This document shows positions 9,098 to 18,069 of a stretch of 43,386 nucleotides of DNA, in pieces (position 1 is the stretch's first letter; every line of letters begins with the position of its first letter). The translations under genes and the position numbers were made by a program. The DNA is from Clostridiales bacterium (GTDB taxonomy: Bacteria > Bacillota > Clostridia > Lachnospirales > Lachnospiraceae): contig JAATFT010000065.1 in NCBI GenBank assembly GCA_015655075.1, positions 1 through 43,386 on the forward strand, in the 5' to 3' direction. The notes below the pieces were generated by a model that saw only the letters and a list, made by a program, of their open reading frames with translations, searched no databases and had not been told where the DNA came from.

Positions 9098-9201
9098 AAG
9101 TGAATTATAAAAGCGCATTTCACTTAGGAAGAAGCTTGAAATGAGCACCACTATGCTCATTTTGAGGTTCTTCCAGTGTAAAGATGCTTTTTCTTCACAC
9201 T
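9098..9201. repeat. Run of three hairpins downstream of hprK
   Basis: Three adjacent inverted repeats: AAGTGAA/TTCACTT (9098-9125); arms of 21 bases with 18 matching, GGAAGAAGCTTGAAATGAGCA and its partner, loop CCACTA (9127-9174); and AGTGTAAAGA/TCTTCACACT (9175-9201). With copy A of the repeat they fill the whole gap between hprK and the ROK kinase gene. On the minus strand the first is followed by TATTATTTTT, so part may act as a terminator. Confidence 0.6.
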
Positions 9202-9252
9202 TATCCTCTTTTATCTATCACTATCTTCCCTTTCCTATCACAGAACAGACAG

Positions 9253-10194
9253 TTATTCTTCCTCCATCTTTGCTTTCTTCATAAGATTATTTGTAACACG
9301 GTTATATAATTCCTGTGCGGCATTATATCCCATCTTCTTTTGTCTGTAGTTAACAGCCGCCGATTCGCAGATAATAGCCAGATTCCTGCCCGGTCTTATG
9401 GGAATGGAATGGCACACTACCTTGTTGCCTAGGAATTCCGTATACTGCTCCTCTAAACCCAGTCTATCATATTCCTGTTCTTTATTCCACTCTTCCAGTT
9501 TAATGACTAAATCAATGGCTTGGGTATTCTTAACACTTTCAACGCCAAAGAGTGTCTTAACGTCAATAATTCCAATTCCTCTTAATTCGATAAAATGTCT
9601 GGTGATATCCGGTGCCGTACCGATTAGCGTATCATCGCTTACCTTTTTAATCTCCACCACATCATCCGTTACCAGGCGGTGCCCTCTTTTAATCAATTCC
9701 AGGGCCGCTTCGCTTTTGCCAATGCCGCTTTCCCCCATAATCAGAATCCCTTCGCCATAGACATCCACCAGGACGCCATGGATGGAAATTCTGGGTGCCA
9801 GTTCCACATTGAGCCAGCGGATTACTTCGGCCATAAAGGAAGAGGTCGTTTTTGCAGTACGCAGAATGGGAACCCCTTTATTTGTCGCCATCTGAATCAA
9901 TTCCGGTCCAACTTCTATATTCCTGCAAAATACAATGCAGGGTACTTTATAATCCATCAGCCTGGACAAAATACCAAGCCCATGGTCTTTCTCCATTTTC
10001 TGCATATATGCATGTTCCACATGTCCGATAATCTGGACACGCTCCGAATCAAAATAGTCAAAAAATCCGGCAAGCTGCAGGGCAGGCCGATTCACATCCG
10101 GCTGACATAATTTAATATGTCTTACGTCAATCTTCGGAGTAACATTTTCAAGATTCATTTTCTCAATTAACTTAGATAATTGCACCGTATACAT
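9253..10194 (-). CDS. hprK: HPr kinase/phosphorylase
   Basis: Bifunctional enzyme that phosphorylates and dephosphorylates HPr and Crh at Ser46 in response to carbon status. The C-terminal kinase domain has the P loop GESGIGKS followed by RGHRLVTDDVVEI and the family signature IELRGIGIIDVKTLFG. The N-terminal domain has the MurF-like fold seen in the family. I choose ATG 10194 (MYTVQLSKLIEK, 313 residues) because AAAGGA lies eight bases upstream and the length matches the family. The frame extends to a TTG at 10221 with no ribosome site. It heads the string that ends with crh, its likely substrate. Confidence 0.96.
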   Translation of the reverse strand: MYTVQLSKLIEKMNLENVTPKIDVRHIKLCQPDVNRPALQLAGFFDYFDSERVQIIGHVEHAYMQKMEKDHGLGILSRLMDYKVPCIVFCRNIEVGPELIQMATNKGVPILRTAKTTSSFMAEVIRWLNVELAPRISIHGVLVDVYGEGILIMGESGIGKSEAALELIKRGHRLVTDDVVEIKKVSDDTLIGTAPDITRHFIELRGIGIIDVKTLFGVESVKNTQAIDLVIKLEEWNKEQEYDRLGLEEQYTEFLGNKVVCHSIPIRPGRNLAIICESAAVNYRQKKMGYNAAQELYNRVTNNLMKKAKMEEE

Positions 10195-10398
10195 AATTAT
10201 ATCCTTTCTCCGCTGCCGCAAGCATCGGAATAGAAAGTAGCTGTCCCGTTACGGCAGAAACTACCTTTGCACGAAAATAACCGCCATACTGAAATTCAAA
10301 TCCAGTTTTATTCTAACACAGATTCTCCCATGATGTAAATAGCTTTATCGCAACACAGGTAAAACATAGTTACTATTCACAGCTGATATACTCGACGT

Positions 10399-10492
10399 GC
10401 TTTTTGTGAGTGTAGCGAAGCGAAAGTCACAGAAAACCGGAGTATAGCAGCGCCAAAACGCTGGTTCTGCGTTTTGTGTGCATCGCGAAGCG
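10399..10492. repeat. Pair of direct repeats ending in GCGAAGCG
   Basis: TGC-TTTTTGTG-AGTGTAGCGAAGCG at 10399-10422 is repeated with changes as TGC-GTTTTGTG-TGCATCGCGAAGCG at 10469-10492, 70 bases apart. GC-rich composition and the GCGAAGCG core stand out against the AT-rich surroundings. Confidence 0.6.
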
Positions 10493-10493
10493 T

Positions 10494-10541
10494 GTTACGG
10501 TTCACAGATCTGCTGATTTTTGCAGAGCTGTGAATCGTAAC
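10494..10541. repeat. Long palindrome downstream of uvrC
   Basis: GTTACGGTTCACAGATCTGC and GCAGAGCTGTGAATCGTAAC are complementary at 18 of 20 positions, separated by TGATTTTT. There is no T run after the stem on the uvrC (minus) strand, so it resembles a REP-type palindrome more than a terminator. Confidence 0.7.
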
Positions 10542-10575
10542 AAAACATAAGAATACACTTACGTATGGCGCAAAA

Positions 10576-12435
10576 TTAATGAAAAAATTCATATACCTGC
10601 TTTGCAGCCCGCATATTCATGGTTTCAATTTCGGCCAGCTCTTCTACCGTCGCGGCTTTTATTGCTTCCAGCGACTGATAATTCTTCATCAATGCCCGTC
10701 TTCTTGCACTGCCGATTCCTTCAATATCATCCAATATGGAATGTACCTGGCTTTTACCCCTAAGCTGTCTGTGATATTCTATGGCAAAACGATGGGTTTC
10801 ATCCTGGATTCTGGTTATCAGTTTAAATGCCTCGCTGTTATGGTCTAAAGGGATCTCCTCATTATAATAAAGAAGTCCCCTGGTCCTATGATTATCATCT
10901 TTAACCATACCGCAAACCGGGATATCCATTTTTAATTCGGCAAGTACTTTTTCCGCCACATTGACCTGTCCTTTACCGCCGTCCATCATAATCAAATCCG
11001 GATACCGGTTAAAGCTTCCGTATTCTGCTTCTATTTTTTTCTCCTTTAGCTCCTGTTCTTCTTTTATGCCATGGGTAAGGCGTCTTAAAAGTACTTCCCG
11101 CATGGAGGCATAATCGTCAGGGCCTTTTACTCCTTTTATCTTGAATTTACGGTAATCGTTGCGTTTGGGCTTGCCGTTCTCATATACCACCATGGAGCCT
11201 ACCGACTCAAAACCGCTGATATTGGATATATCAAAGGCTTCTATACGGCATAATCCCGGAATATTTAACATTTCTGCGATCTTTGTGAGGGCGCCGATAG
11301 TCTTTGCCTCTTCCCGCTTGATTTTTTCAGTATCCTGCTGTAAAACCATGGAAGCGTTTTTCCTGGCCAGTTCAACCAGTCTTTCCTTTTCCCCTTTTAG
11401 CGGTACTTTAATATGCACCTTCTGCCCTCGCTTGGAGGACAGCCATTCCTCGATAATCTCCTGGTCCTCTAAAACCTCGCTTAATATAAGTTCCCTGGGT
11501 ATAAAAGGCGTTCCTGCGTAAAACTGCTTTACAAAGCTTGTCATGATACTGCTTTTTGTTTCCTGCTCCACCCCGGTAAGATAAAAGTGTTCCCTGCCGA
11601 TTAATTTTCCGTCCCGTATAAAAAATACCTGAACTACAGCTTCATCACCGGCAGACGCACTGGCTAAGATGTCTCTGTCCTCTAATTCACCGCTGGTTAT
11701 TTTTTGTTTTTCCGATATCTGTTTTACACTGTTTAATAAATCCCTGTACTCAGCCGCGGCTTCATATTCCAGATTCATGGCCGCATCCTTCATTTTTTGT
11801 TCCAGCTGCCTGGTTATGAGGAAGAAATTGCCGTTTAAAAATTCAAGGGCCTGGTTAATGGATTCCCTGTAATCCTCCTCGGAAATATAGCCCTGACAAG
11901 GTGCCTTACATTGCTTAATATAATAATACAGGCAGGGCCTTCCTTTCCCGATATCCTTCGGGAGATTGCGGCTGCAGGTCCTGGTAAAATATATCCTTCT
12001 TATAAGTTCAATCGTGTCTTTAACGGATTTTGCGCTGGTATAGGGGCCAAAATACTTTGCTTTGTCCTTACCCCGTTTCCTGGCAAATAAAACCCTTGGG
12101 TACGCCTCGTGAACGGTTATTCTAATATAGGGATAATTTTTGTCGTCTTTAAGCATGGTGTTGTATTTTGGCCTATGTTCTTTAATTAAATTGCTTTCCA
12201 AAACCAGGGCCTCTACTTCGGAATCCGTTATAATGTATTCAAAATACTGGACCCGCGCCACCATATGCTGAATTTTGGGAGTCAGATTTCTGCTGTTTTG
12301 AAAATACTGCCTGACCCGGTTTTTCAGACTGATTGCCTTTCCAATATATATAATAGTATCATGCTTATCATGCATAATATATACACCCGATTTAGCAGGA
12401 AGTTTCTTTAATTCCTCTTCTATGTCAAAATACAT
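10576..12435 (-). CDS. uvrC: Excinuclease ABC subunit UvrC
   Basis: Nucleotide excision repair nuclease that makes both incisions with UvrB. The 619-residue product has all expected parts. The N-terminal GIY-YIG nuclease has GVYIM and IIYIGKA at about residues 18-35. A cysteine-containing segment [26 protein letters not shown] is cut here for length to [17 protein letters not shown] domain lies near 200-240, the RNase H-like nuclease contains [10 protein letters not shown] and [12 protein letters not shown], and the tail has helix-hairpin-helix repeats ([13 protein letters not shown]). GGAGG precedes the ATG. It lies downstream of ftsH but is separated from it by a MITE-like element. Confidence 0.97.
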   Translation of the reverse strand: MYFDIEEELKKLPAKSGVYIMHDKHDTIIYIGKAISLKNRVRQYFQNSRNLTPKIQHMVARVQYFEYIITDSEVEALVLESNLIKEHRPKYNTMLKDDKNYPYIRITVHEAYPRVLFARKRGKDKAKYFGPYTSAKSVKDTIELIRRIYFTRTCSRNLPKDIGKGRPCLYYYIKQCKAPCQGYISEEDYRESINQALEFLNGNFFLITRQLEQKMKDAAMNLEYEAAAEYRDLLNSVKQISEKQKITSGELEDRDILASASAGDEAVVQVFFIRDGKLIGREHFYLTGVEQETKSSIMTSFVKQFYAGTPFIPRELILSEVLEDQEIIEEWLSSKRGQKVHIKVPLKGEKERLVELARKNASMVLQQDTEKIKREEAKTIGALTKIAEMLNIPGLCRIEAFDISNISGFESVGSMVVYENGKPKRNDYRKFKIKGVKGPDDYASMREVLLRRLTHGIKEEQELKEKKIEAEYGSFNRYPDLIMMDGGKGQVNVAEKVLAELKMDIPVCGMVKDDNHRTRGLLYYNEEIPLDHNSEAFKLITRIQDETHRFAIEYHRQLRGKSQVHSILDDIEGIGSARRRALMKNYQSLEAIKAATVEELAEIETMNMRAAKQVYEFFH

Positions 12436-12473
12436 GGAATCCTCCTTTTAAAAGCCGCATTAGAACGTGCCTG

Positions 12474-12635
12474 GAGTGTGTTTGAAAAATGCTTGTGCCG
12501 GGCCTGGACGCTCCAATTTGTGGGAAGCAAGGAGCAATTTGGGGAGCATAGCGGGGGCTACGTTTCCAAAATTACGACGCAGAACACCGCAAAGTGGGGC
12601 GGTCAGAACGGTGCAATGATTTTTCAAACACGCTC
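12474..12635. mobile_element. MITE-like element with terminal inverted repeats
   Basis: About 162 bases bounded by imperfect 22-base inverted ends: GAGTGTGTTTGAAAAATGCT at the left and, in reverse complement, GAGCGTGTTTGAAAAATCAT at the right, with 13 bases in perfect match. The interior is markedly GC-richer than the flanks. TAGAACG occurs on both sides (12461-12467 and 12636-12642) and could be a target duplication, though six extra bases lie between the left copy and the inverted end. No transposase is encoded. The frame running through it at 12478-12750 is not gene-like. Confidence 0.7.
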
Positions 12636-12636
12636 T

Positions 12637-12664
12637 AGAACGGACCTGATATCAAGTCCGTTCT
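12637..12664 (-). terminator. Palindrome after ftsH, possible terminator stem
   Basis: AGAACGGAC and GTCCGTTCT form a perfect nine-base stem around a further TGATATCA palindrome. It lies about 64 bases after the ftsH stop, where a terminator would be expected. No T run follows on the minus strand, because the MITE-like element starts there. Confidence 0.45.
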
Positions 12665-12727
12665 CTTTACAGCATAAAATCTTTCCTATATATCAATGCC
12701 CTGATTCTATATATGATTCACCTTGTT

Positions 12728-14629
12728 TTATAAGACTGTCGGAGTATTAAGAACCTTGTTATTCGATTCCTCCTCAGGAAGTCCTTTCACTTCACGGAAT
12801 ATTCTCATAAATTCTTTGCCTGTAATGGTTTCTTTTTCCACCAGGTAAGCAGCTATCCGATCTAATACTTCACGGTTACCCGCCAGTAAAGTTTCCGCCT
12901 TCTGATAGCAGTCTTTCAGGATTCCCATAACCTCCTTGTCAATCTCCGCCGCCGTTGCATCCCCGCAGTTCAATACGGCCCTTCCGTCCAGGTAGCGGTT
13001 CTCAATGGATTCCAATCCCATAAGGCCGAACTTATCGGACATACCATACTGGGTTACCATAGCCCTTGCCAGCTGGGTTGCCTTCTCAATATCATTGGAA
13101 GCGCCGGTGGTAATGGAATCAAACACCAGCTGCTCGGCGGCGCGGCCGCCACATAAGGTTACAATTCTGGCAAGTAATTCTTCCTCGCTCATCAGGTATT
13201 TTTCTTCTTCAGGCACCTGCATTACATAACCTAAAGAACCCATGGTTCTTGGTACAATAGTAATCTTTTGCACCGGTTCCGTTTTCTTTTCCAAGGCGGT
13301 CACTAATGCATGGCCCACCTCGTGGTAAGCTACAATCTTCTTTTCCTCCTTGCTAAGAATACGGTCCTTTTTTTCTTTTCCGGCTACAACTACTTCCACC
13401 GATTCAAACAGATCTTCCTGTGTTACAACGGTCCTTCCATTCTTTACGGCAAGGATGGCGGCTTCATTTATCATATTGGCCAAATCAGAGCCTACTGCTC
13501 CGGAAGTAGCCAGCCCGATTGCATCCAAATCTACCGAATCATGCATTAATACGTCTTTTGCATGTACTTTCAGGATATCGATACGCCCCTTCAAATCCGG
13601 TTTATCTACGATGACACGGCGGTCAAAACGTCCGGGACGAAGCAGCGCTTTATCCAGAACCTCCGGACGGTTGGTTGCCGCAAGGATTACCAGACCTTTC
13701 GAGGTATCAAAGCCGTCCATTTCCGATAAAAGCTGGTTTAAAGTCTGTTCTCTTTCATCATTGCCTCCGCCGTAACGGGAATCCCTGCTTTTACCGATGG
13801 CATCCACTTCGTCGATAAATATAATGCAGGGTGCCATGGACTGCGCCTGTTTAAACAGATCCCTTACTCTCGATGCGCCCACACCTACAAACATTTCAAC
13901 AAAATCTGAACCGGTCAGGGAAAAGAAAGGTACTTTCGCTTCACCGGCCACGGCTTTGGCAAGTAAGGTTTTACCTGTACCCGGAGGTCCGACCAGCAAC
14001 GCGCCTTTCGGCAACTTTGCACCGATTCTCGTATATTTCCCAGGATTGTGAAGAAAATCAACCAGTTCCGTCAACGACTCTTTTGCTTCCTCCTGACCCG
14101 CCACATCCTTAAAAGTAACTCCGGTTTCTTTTTCCACATAAACTTTTGCATTGCTTTTCCCGACGCCGCCCATCATGCCGCCGCCGCTTTTGGATATCAT
14201 TTTAAATAAAAACCACAATACCAGGTAAATGAGTACAAATGGTAATACGTAAACCACTATGATATCGAATATCGTAGTTCTGCTATCCGTAATCTGCGGA
14301 TCTATCGTGACCTTGGCTTCCAGCAGCCGGTCCGTTAATTTACCGTCATTCATCAGCCCCGTATAATAGGAAGTTTTATAAAGAGGATTTGGCTGAGTGA
14401 CCGGTTCAATTTCAATTCTATCAGACTGCATAGAAACGGACTTCACTTCTCCTTTGTCTAACATATCTATAAATTTGTCGTAGGAGATCTTAATACTGCT
14501 GCCTGCTTTCAGCTGATTGGTCGCAATAGTAAATAATGCCAGTGTAACAATTGCGGCTATCAGAATATAGAAGAATGATTTCTTATTATTTATCCCGCGT
14601 TTGTTATTGTTCATTTTTTTATTGTCCAT
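12728..14629 (-). CDS. ftsH: ATP-dependent zinc metalloprotease FtsH
   Basis: Membrane-bound hexameric AAA protease that degrades unassembled membrane and regulatory proteins. The 633 residues show transmembrane segments at about 19-38 and 122-143 with an extracytoplasmic domain between, Walker A GPPGTGKT at 214-221, Walker [10 protein letters not shown] at about 269-277, and the second region of homology ending in RPGRFDRR at 331-338. The zinc site HEVGH is at 436-440. A Gly/Ser linker follows the second membrane segment. Transcribed divergently from pyrG across a 747-base gap. Confidence 0.98.
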   Translation of the reverse strand: MDNKKMNNNKRGINNKKSFFYILIAAIVTLALFTIATNQLKAGSSIKISYDKFIDMLDKGEVKSVSMQSDRIEIEPVTQPNPLYKTSYYTGLMNDGKLTDRLLEAKVTIDPQITDSRTTIFDIIVVYVLPFVLIYLVLWFLFKMISKSGGGMMGGVGKSNAKVYVEKETGVTFKDVAGQEEAKESLTELVDFLHNPGKYTRIGAKLPKGALLVGPPGTGKTLLAKAVAGEAKVPFFSLTGSDFVEMFVGVGASRVRDLFKQAQSMAPCIIFIDEVDAIGKSRDSRYGGGNDEREQTLNQLLSEMDGFDTSKGLVILAATNRPEVLDKALLRPGRFDRRVIVDKPDLKGRIDILKVHAKDVLMHDSVDLDAIGLATSGAVGSDLANMINEAAILAVKNGRTVVTQEDLFESVEVVVAGKEKKDRILSKEEKKIVAYHEVGHALVTALEKKTEPVQKITIVPRTMGSLGYVMQVPEEEKYLMSEEELLARIVTLCGGRAAEQLVFDSITTGASNDIEKATQLARAMVTQYGMSDKFGLMGLESIENRYLDGRAVLNCGDATAAEIDKEVMGILKDCYQKAETLLAGNREVLDRIAAYLVEKETITGKEFMRIFREVKGLPEEESNNKVLNTPTVL

Positions 14630-14926
14630 ACCCTACCTCCTTCGTATCATTTATTTAATATTATTTATCTAATATTATAATGATAGGTATAAAGCTTATT
14701 CTTATCTATTTGCTCTATTATGCTCGAATCATTACCGTATGTTAATCGCATTGATGCGAAATTCTCATATTGGGGAAAAAAAGAATTAAATAGACACATT
14801 TCATTATAATGTTAGTACAATTATAAATCAATACATATGTAATGAATTTTTTCTGTTGTAAATAAAAAAAGTATTAATTTTTTTATTTTTTTTAAAATTA
14901 TACTGGATTTATTTAATCAATGATAG

Positions 14927-14932
14927 TATAAT
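14927..14932 (+). promoter_or_regulatory. Candidate -10 box for the pyrG leader
   Basis: A perfect TATAAT with TG-type context further upstream but no good -35 box at 17 bases. It would start a leader of about 430 bases that passes the terminator-like hairpin at 15044-15096. Confidence 0.35.
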
Positions 14933-15043
14933 AGCTTGTGATTGTTTAAAAATATACTTACAGGGAAGTAAGTAAATTAAATTGATAGGTATGACGGAAA
15001 AGAAATTCTTTTCGGATCAAACTGGCTCTACCCTTGTTTAAAA

Positions 15044-15096
15044 TGCCTTAAACCGATGGAATGCGTGACTGCCATCTATTGTTTTAGGGCTTTTTT
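15044..15096 (+). terminator. Terminator-like hairpin in the pyrG leader
   Basis: GCCTTAAAC...GATGG pairs with CCATC...GTTTTAGGGC, and TTTTTT follows directly on the plus strand. It lies 280 bases upstream of pyrG with no plus-strand gene before it. It is therefore either an attenuator of pyrG or the end of a small RNA starting near 14940. Attenuation of pyrG by CTP level is known in Bacillus subtilis; the GGG-type start sequence used there is not evident here. Confidence 0.55.
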
Positions 15097-15107
15097 CATT
15101 GTTTATA

Positions 15108-15216
15108 CCCATTGCATAACACATCTGTAAACAGATGTGTTACCGCCTTAAATAAAAAGGGTTGAAAAAATTGCAATATGAAATCCTTTCTTCACTCAAA
15201 TTTTCTTTCAACCTTT
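15108..15216. repeat. Two-hairpin intergenic repeat, copy B
   Basis: CCCATTGCATA is followed by a perfect ten-base hairpin AACACATCTG-TAAA-CAGATGTGTT (15118-15141), TACCGCC, TTAAATAAAAA, and then GGTTGAAAAAATT (15160-15172) paired with AATTTTCTTTCAACC (15199-15213). Same order, spacing and orientation as 8953-9058. The first hairpin shares no sequence with copy A yet is equally self-complementary. Confidence 0.75.
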
Positions 15217-15376
15217 AACCTCGTAAATTTAAGGCTGGCAAGCCGCAAAATAAACTGAACCTATCCCCACTTGTCATCGGAATATGCCGGGCGGGCCGCG
15301 TATACCCGCTTTGACTTGGAATAAGTATGTTATGCAACTATTCATAAATATTTACAATCGAAGGAGGAATCATAGA

Positions 15377-16990
15377 ATGGGAGTTAAGTATGTATTTGTA
15401 ACCGGAGGAGTGGTATCGGGTTTGGGAAAGGGTATCACCGCAGCCTCCTTAGGCAGACTGTTAAAAGAGCGCGGATATCATGTAACGATGCAGAAGTTTG
15501 ATCCTTATATTAATATCGACCCCGGTACCATGAATCCAATTCAGCATGGCGAGGTATTTGTAACGGACGACGGTGCGGAAACTGATCTTGACTTAGGACA
15601 TTATGAAAGATTTATCGACGAAAGTCTAACAAAACAATCCAATGTTACAACAGGTAAAATATATTGGTCCGTTTTAACCAAAGAAAGGCGCGGTGATTTT
15701 GGCGGAGGAACCGTCCAGGTTATTCCCCACATTACCAACGAAATCAAAAACCGCATTTATCATAATGACGGCTGCGAAGAAACACAGATAGCCATTATTG
15801 AAGTCGGCGGAACGGTGGGCGACATAGAAAGCCAGCCGTTTCTGGAGGCCATCCGCCAGTTCCAGCACGAGGTAGGCCATCAAAATGCAATTCTTATCCA
15901 CGTAACATTAATTCCTTATTTAAAAGCTTCCGGCGAAATGAAAACCAAACCTACCCAGGCCAGCGTAAAAGAACTGCAGGGAATGGGAATCCGTCCGGAT
16001 ATCATTGTATGCAGAACCGAATATTCTCTGGTAGCCGGCATCAAAGATAAAATTGCCCTGTTCTGTAATGTTCCAAGTAATCATGTTATTCAAAATCTGG
16101 ATGTGGAGACCCTGTATGAGGCACCCCTGGCATTGGAAAAGGAACATTTAGCCGATATTGCATGTAAATGCCTTGCTTTGAAATGTCCTACTCCCGACCT
16201 GACTGCCTGGGAGAATATGGTGGAAGCATTAAAGCATCCTTTAAAGGAAGTAACGGTTGCTTTAGTCGGCAAATACACCCAGCTTCACGATGCATATATC
16301 AGTGTGGTTGAATCCTTAAAACACGGTGCCGTAGCCCACAATGCATCAATTAACATAAAATGGATTCCTTCCGAAACCTTAACCGATGAAAATGCAGCCG
16401 GGATTCTTTCCGACGTAAGCGGTATCCTGGTTCCCGGCGGCTTTGGAGACAGAGGTATTGAAGGAAAAATCTCCGCCATCCGGTATGCCCGTGAAAATAA
16501 CATACCCTTCCTCGGTCTTTGCTTAGGAATGCAGTTAGCTATCGTAGAATTCTCCCGTCACGTTATTGGTTTTAATGACGCCCACAGTGTGGAACTGGAT
16601 CCGGGCACGACTCATCCGGTAATCCATCTGATGCCTGAACAGGACGGCGTTGAAGATATCGGCGGCACCTTAAGATTAGGCTCCTATCCCTGTGTATTGG
16701 ATGAGACATCAAGGGCCTATGAATTATACGGCCAGAAAACAATTCATGAAAGACACAGACACCGTTATGAAGTAAATAACTATTTTCGTGAAGATTTTAT
16801 CCGCTGCGGCATTAAGTTATCCGGCCTGTCGCCGGACGGGCGAATTGTGGAAATGATGGAATTAACGAACCACCCCTGGTTTATCGCCACCCAGGCCCAC
16901 CCGGAATTTAAATCCAGACCCAACAGACCCCACCCGTTATTCAAAGGCTTTGTTGGAGCGGCGCTGGAATACCAGAAACATAAGGCATAA
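15377..16990 (+). CDS. pyrG: CTP synthase
   Basis: Makes CTP from UTP, ATP and glutamine, the last step of de novo pyrimidine synthesis. The N-terminal synthetase domain opens [19 protein letters not shown]. Motifs [13 protein letters not shown] and [21 protein letters not shown] follow. The C-terminal class I glutaminase has its nucleophile Cys in FLGLCLGMQ and the His/Glu pair in [10 protein letters not shown]. The start at 15377 (537 residues) follows AAGGAGGAA at 15361-15369; the frame is open 31 codons further upstream but that part does not belong to the family. It is the only large plus-strand gene in the window. Confidence 0.98.
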   Translation: MGVKYVFVTGGVVSGLGKGITAASLGRLLKERGYHVTMQKFDPYINIDPGTMNPIQHGEVFVTDDGAETDLDLGHYERFIDESLTKQSNVTTGKIYWSVLTKERRGDFGGGTVQVIPHITNEIKNRIYHNDGCEETQIAIIEVGGTVGDIESQPFLEAIRQFQHEVGHQNAILIHVTLIPYLKASGEMKTKPTQASVKELQGMGIRPDIIVCRTEYSLVAGIKDKIALFCNVPSNHVIQNLDVETLYEAPLALEKEHLADIACKCLALKCPTPDLTAWENMVEALKHPLKEVTVALVGKYTQLHDAYISVVESLKHGAVAHNASINIKWIPSETLTDENAAGILSDVSGILVPGGFGDRGIEGKISAIRYARENNIPFLGLCLGMQLAIVEFSRHVIGFNDAHSVELDPGTTHPVIHLMPEQDGVEDIGGTLRLGSYPCVLDETSRAYELYGQKTIHERHRHRYEVNNYFREDFIRCGIKLSGLSPDGRIVEMMELTNHPWFIATQAHPEFKSRPNRPHPLFKGFVGAALEYQKHKA

Positions 16991-17075
16991 ACGCAGCGCA
17001 ACAAACGGCAATCATACTCTGAGGCGGAACAGATTTTCTTTATATGTGAACAATGCAAAATGTGAATATTTATAT

Positions 17076-17117
17076 AAAAACAGGTTCCTATCTTCCATGG
17101 TATGAACTTGTTTTTAT
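17076..17117 (+). terminator. Rho-independent terminator after pyrG
   Basis: AAAAACAGGTTC pairs with GAACTTGTTTTT around a loop of 16 bases, with one G-U pair, and TTTTTATT follows. It lies about 85 bases after the pyrG stop. The A-rich left side means it could also work for the converging lspA-like gene. Confidence 0.85.
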
Positions 17118-17245
17118 TACTGTCCAACTCAATGAATACGTGCTTTTAAAAGAAGTATGCCACACTTGTTGCTGATTTTAAATGCCTCCTGCTTTGCCTA
17201 AAATGTCTGTTTCATTTAACGATTCCTATTTATTTTTAATAATTC

Positions 17246-17695
17246 TTATTTATCTTTTTCAAATAACGATAATAGGGCAATGATTGCAGAACCTATAAAT
17301 ATACAGATATCCGATATGTTAAATACGATTTTTTTAAGAAACTTAAAACTAAAATAATCCACCACATACCCTCTGGTAATCCGGTCATATACGTTACTGA
17401 GAGCTCCGCCTAATACAAACGACAGGGCAAATTTCAAAAGATGATTTCCTTTTTTAGGAAGAATAAGGGCAAATACCAGCACAAGTATACCAAATAATGT
17501 AAAAGTAATCATCTTTACAGCCTTTACGTTATCCTCCATAAAATTCAGAATCGCTCCTTGATTATGATAACGTTCCAGAATGATATTGCCATGAAAAATT
17601 TTTTCTTTTTTATGCATTTCTTTATTTTCTTCAATATAATTCTTAATTTTAAATTCGGCAATAAATATCACCATTATTATAAGTATATAAATCAT
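17246..17695 (-). CDS. lspA: Signal peptidase II (LspA)-like membrane protein
   Basis: A 149-residue protein with four hydrophobic segments. It matches LspA in its second half: GGALSNVYDRITRGYVVDYFSF resembles the GGAxGNxxDRxxxGxVxDF motif, and the catalytic Asp pair would be Asp113 and Asp129 (FNISD). HNQGAILNF corresponds to the NxGaaF motif. It is atypical in having AEFKIK at residues 13-18 where LspA usually has LDxxTK, and Ser100 where a Gly is usual. LspA cleaves prolipoprotein signal peptides in the membrane. It may be a second, divergent copy. It faces pyrG and is a single gene. Confidence 0.75.
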   Translation of the reverse strand: MIYILIIMVIFIAEFKIKNYIEENKEMHKKEKIFHGNIILERYHNQGAILNFMEDNVKAVKMITFTLFGILVLVFALILPKKGNHLLKFALSFVLGGALSNVYDRITRGYVVDYFSFKFLKKIVFNISDICIFIGSAIIALLSLFEKDK

Positions 17696-18069
17696 TCCGT
17701 TTCTCCTTTACAATAAGGTTGTCAAGCTTGTATCAGTTTAGTGTGTGTTTGAAACTAGTAAAAATACCGGTAAATCAAGCTTAAATTAAAAATAAGTGCC
17801 AGTACATAATAATTTTTCTGTCTAAAATATATGCTTATAATTAATTATCTGTCTAATTGGCAAAATATATCCGCTATAATAATTATAATTAAAGTTTTCT
17901 TATATATCAATATCATTAATGCTAAATTTTAATAAATAGGGTTGGACGCATTTTTATCACCTCAATCTTATAATACCACTTTGTTTTATCGACTACAAAC
18001 TTTTTGGACTACTAGAGTGAGTTTTTTATTAACAAGGCAACCAGTATCATAATCTATATAAAATTTGGG
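17696..18069. other. Intergenic gap lspA-like / glycosyltransferase
   Basis: A 374-base AT-rich gap. GTGTGTTTGAAAC at about 17744-17756 resembles the end of the MITE-like element at 12474 but has no partner end. No gene is evident; it presumably carries the lspA promoter and the end of the glycosylation island. Confidence 0.5.

Larger units (their letters stand above)
10195..10575. other. Intergenic gap uvrC / hprK with repeats
   Basis: A 381-base gap that holds the hprK promoter region at its left and repeat-derived sequence from about 10370 to 10541. TTCACAG...CTGAT occurs at 10376 and again at 10500, so the segment seems built from related units. No gene is convincing here. Confidence 0.55.
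14630..15376. other. Divergent ftsH / pyrG intergenic region
   Basis: A 747-base region with promoter-like sequences, a long pyrG leader and copy B of the two-hairpin repeat. A T-rich block lies at 14860-14895. The leader also contains small hairpins: ACTTAC/GTAAGT near 14960, and GAAAAGAA/TTCTTTTC near 15000. I find no coding frame with a ribosome site before the pyrG start. Confidence 0.55.

Noticed and set aside
9679..10110. 143-codon plus-strand frame
   Set aside because: Antisense to hprK; Phe/His-rich shadow translation.
10494..10541. uvrC terminator
   Set aside because: Good stem but no T run on the minus strand; treated as a repeat palindrome.
11159..11521. 120-codon plus-strand frame
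   Set aside because: Antisense to uvrC, with no family features.
12478..12750. 90-codon plus-strand frame across the MITE-like element
   Set aside because: Covers the element, the palindrome and the end of ftsH; no start signal, and the product is not protein-like.
13350..13775. 141-codon plus-strand frame
   Set aside because: Lies entirely antisense to the conserved ATPase region of ftsH; no ribosome site and the composition is that of a reverse-strand shadow.
14940..15100. Known riboswitch in the pyrG leader
   Set aside because: I checked for TPP, c-di-GMP, ZTP and THF core words by eye and found none; only a terminator-like hairpin is supported.
15284..15376. Upstream extension of pyrG
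   Set aside because: In frame, but the ribosome site at 15361 and the family N terminus place the start at 15377.
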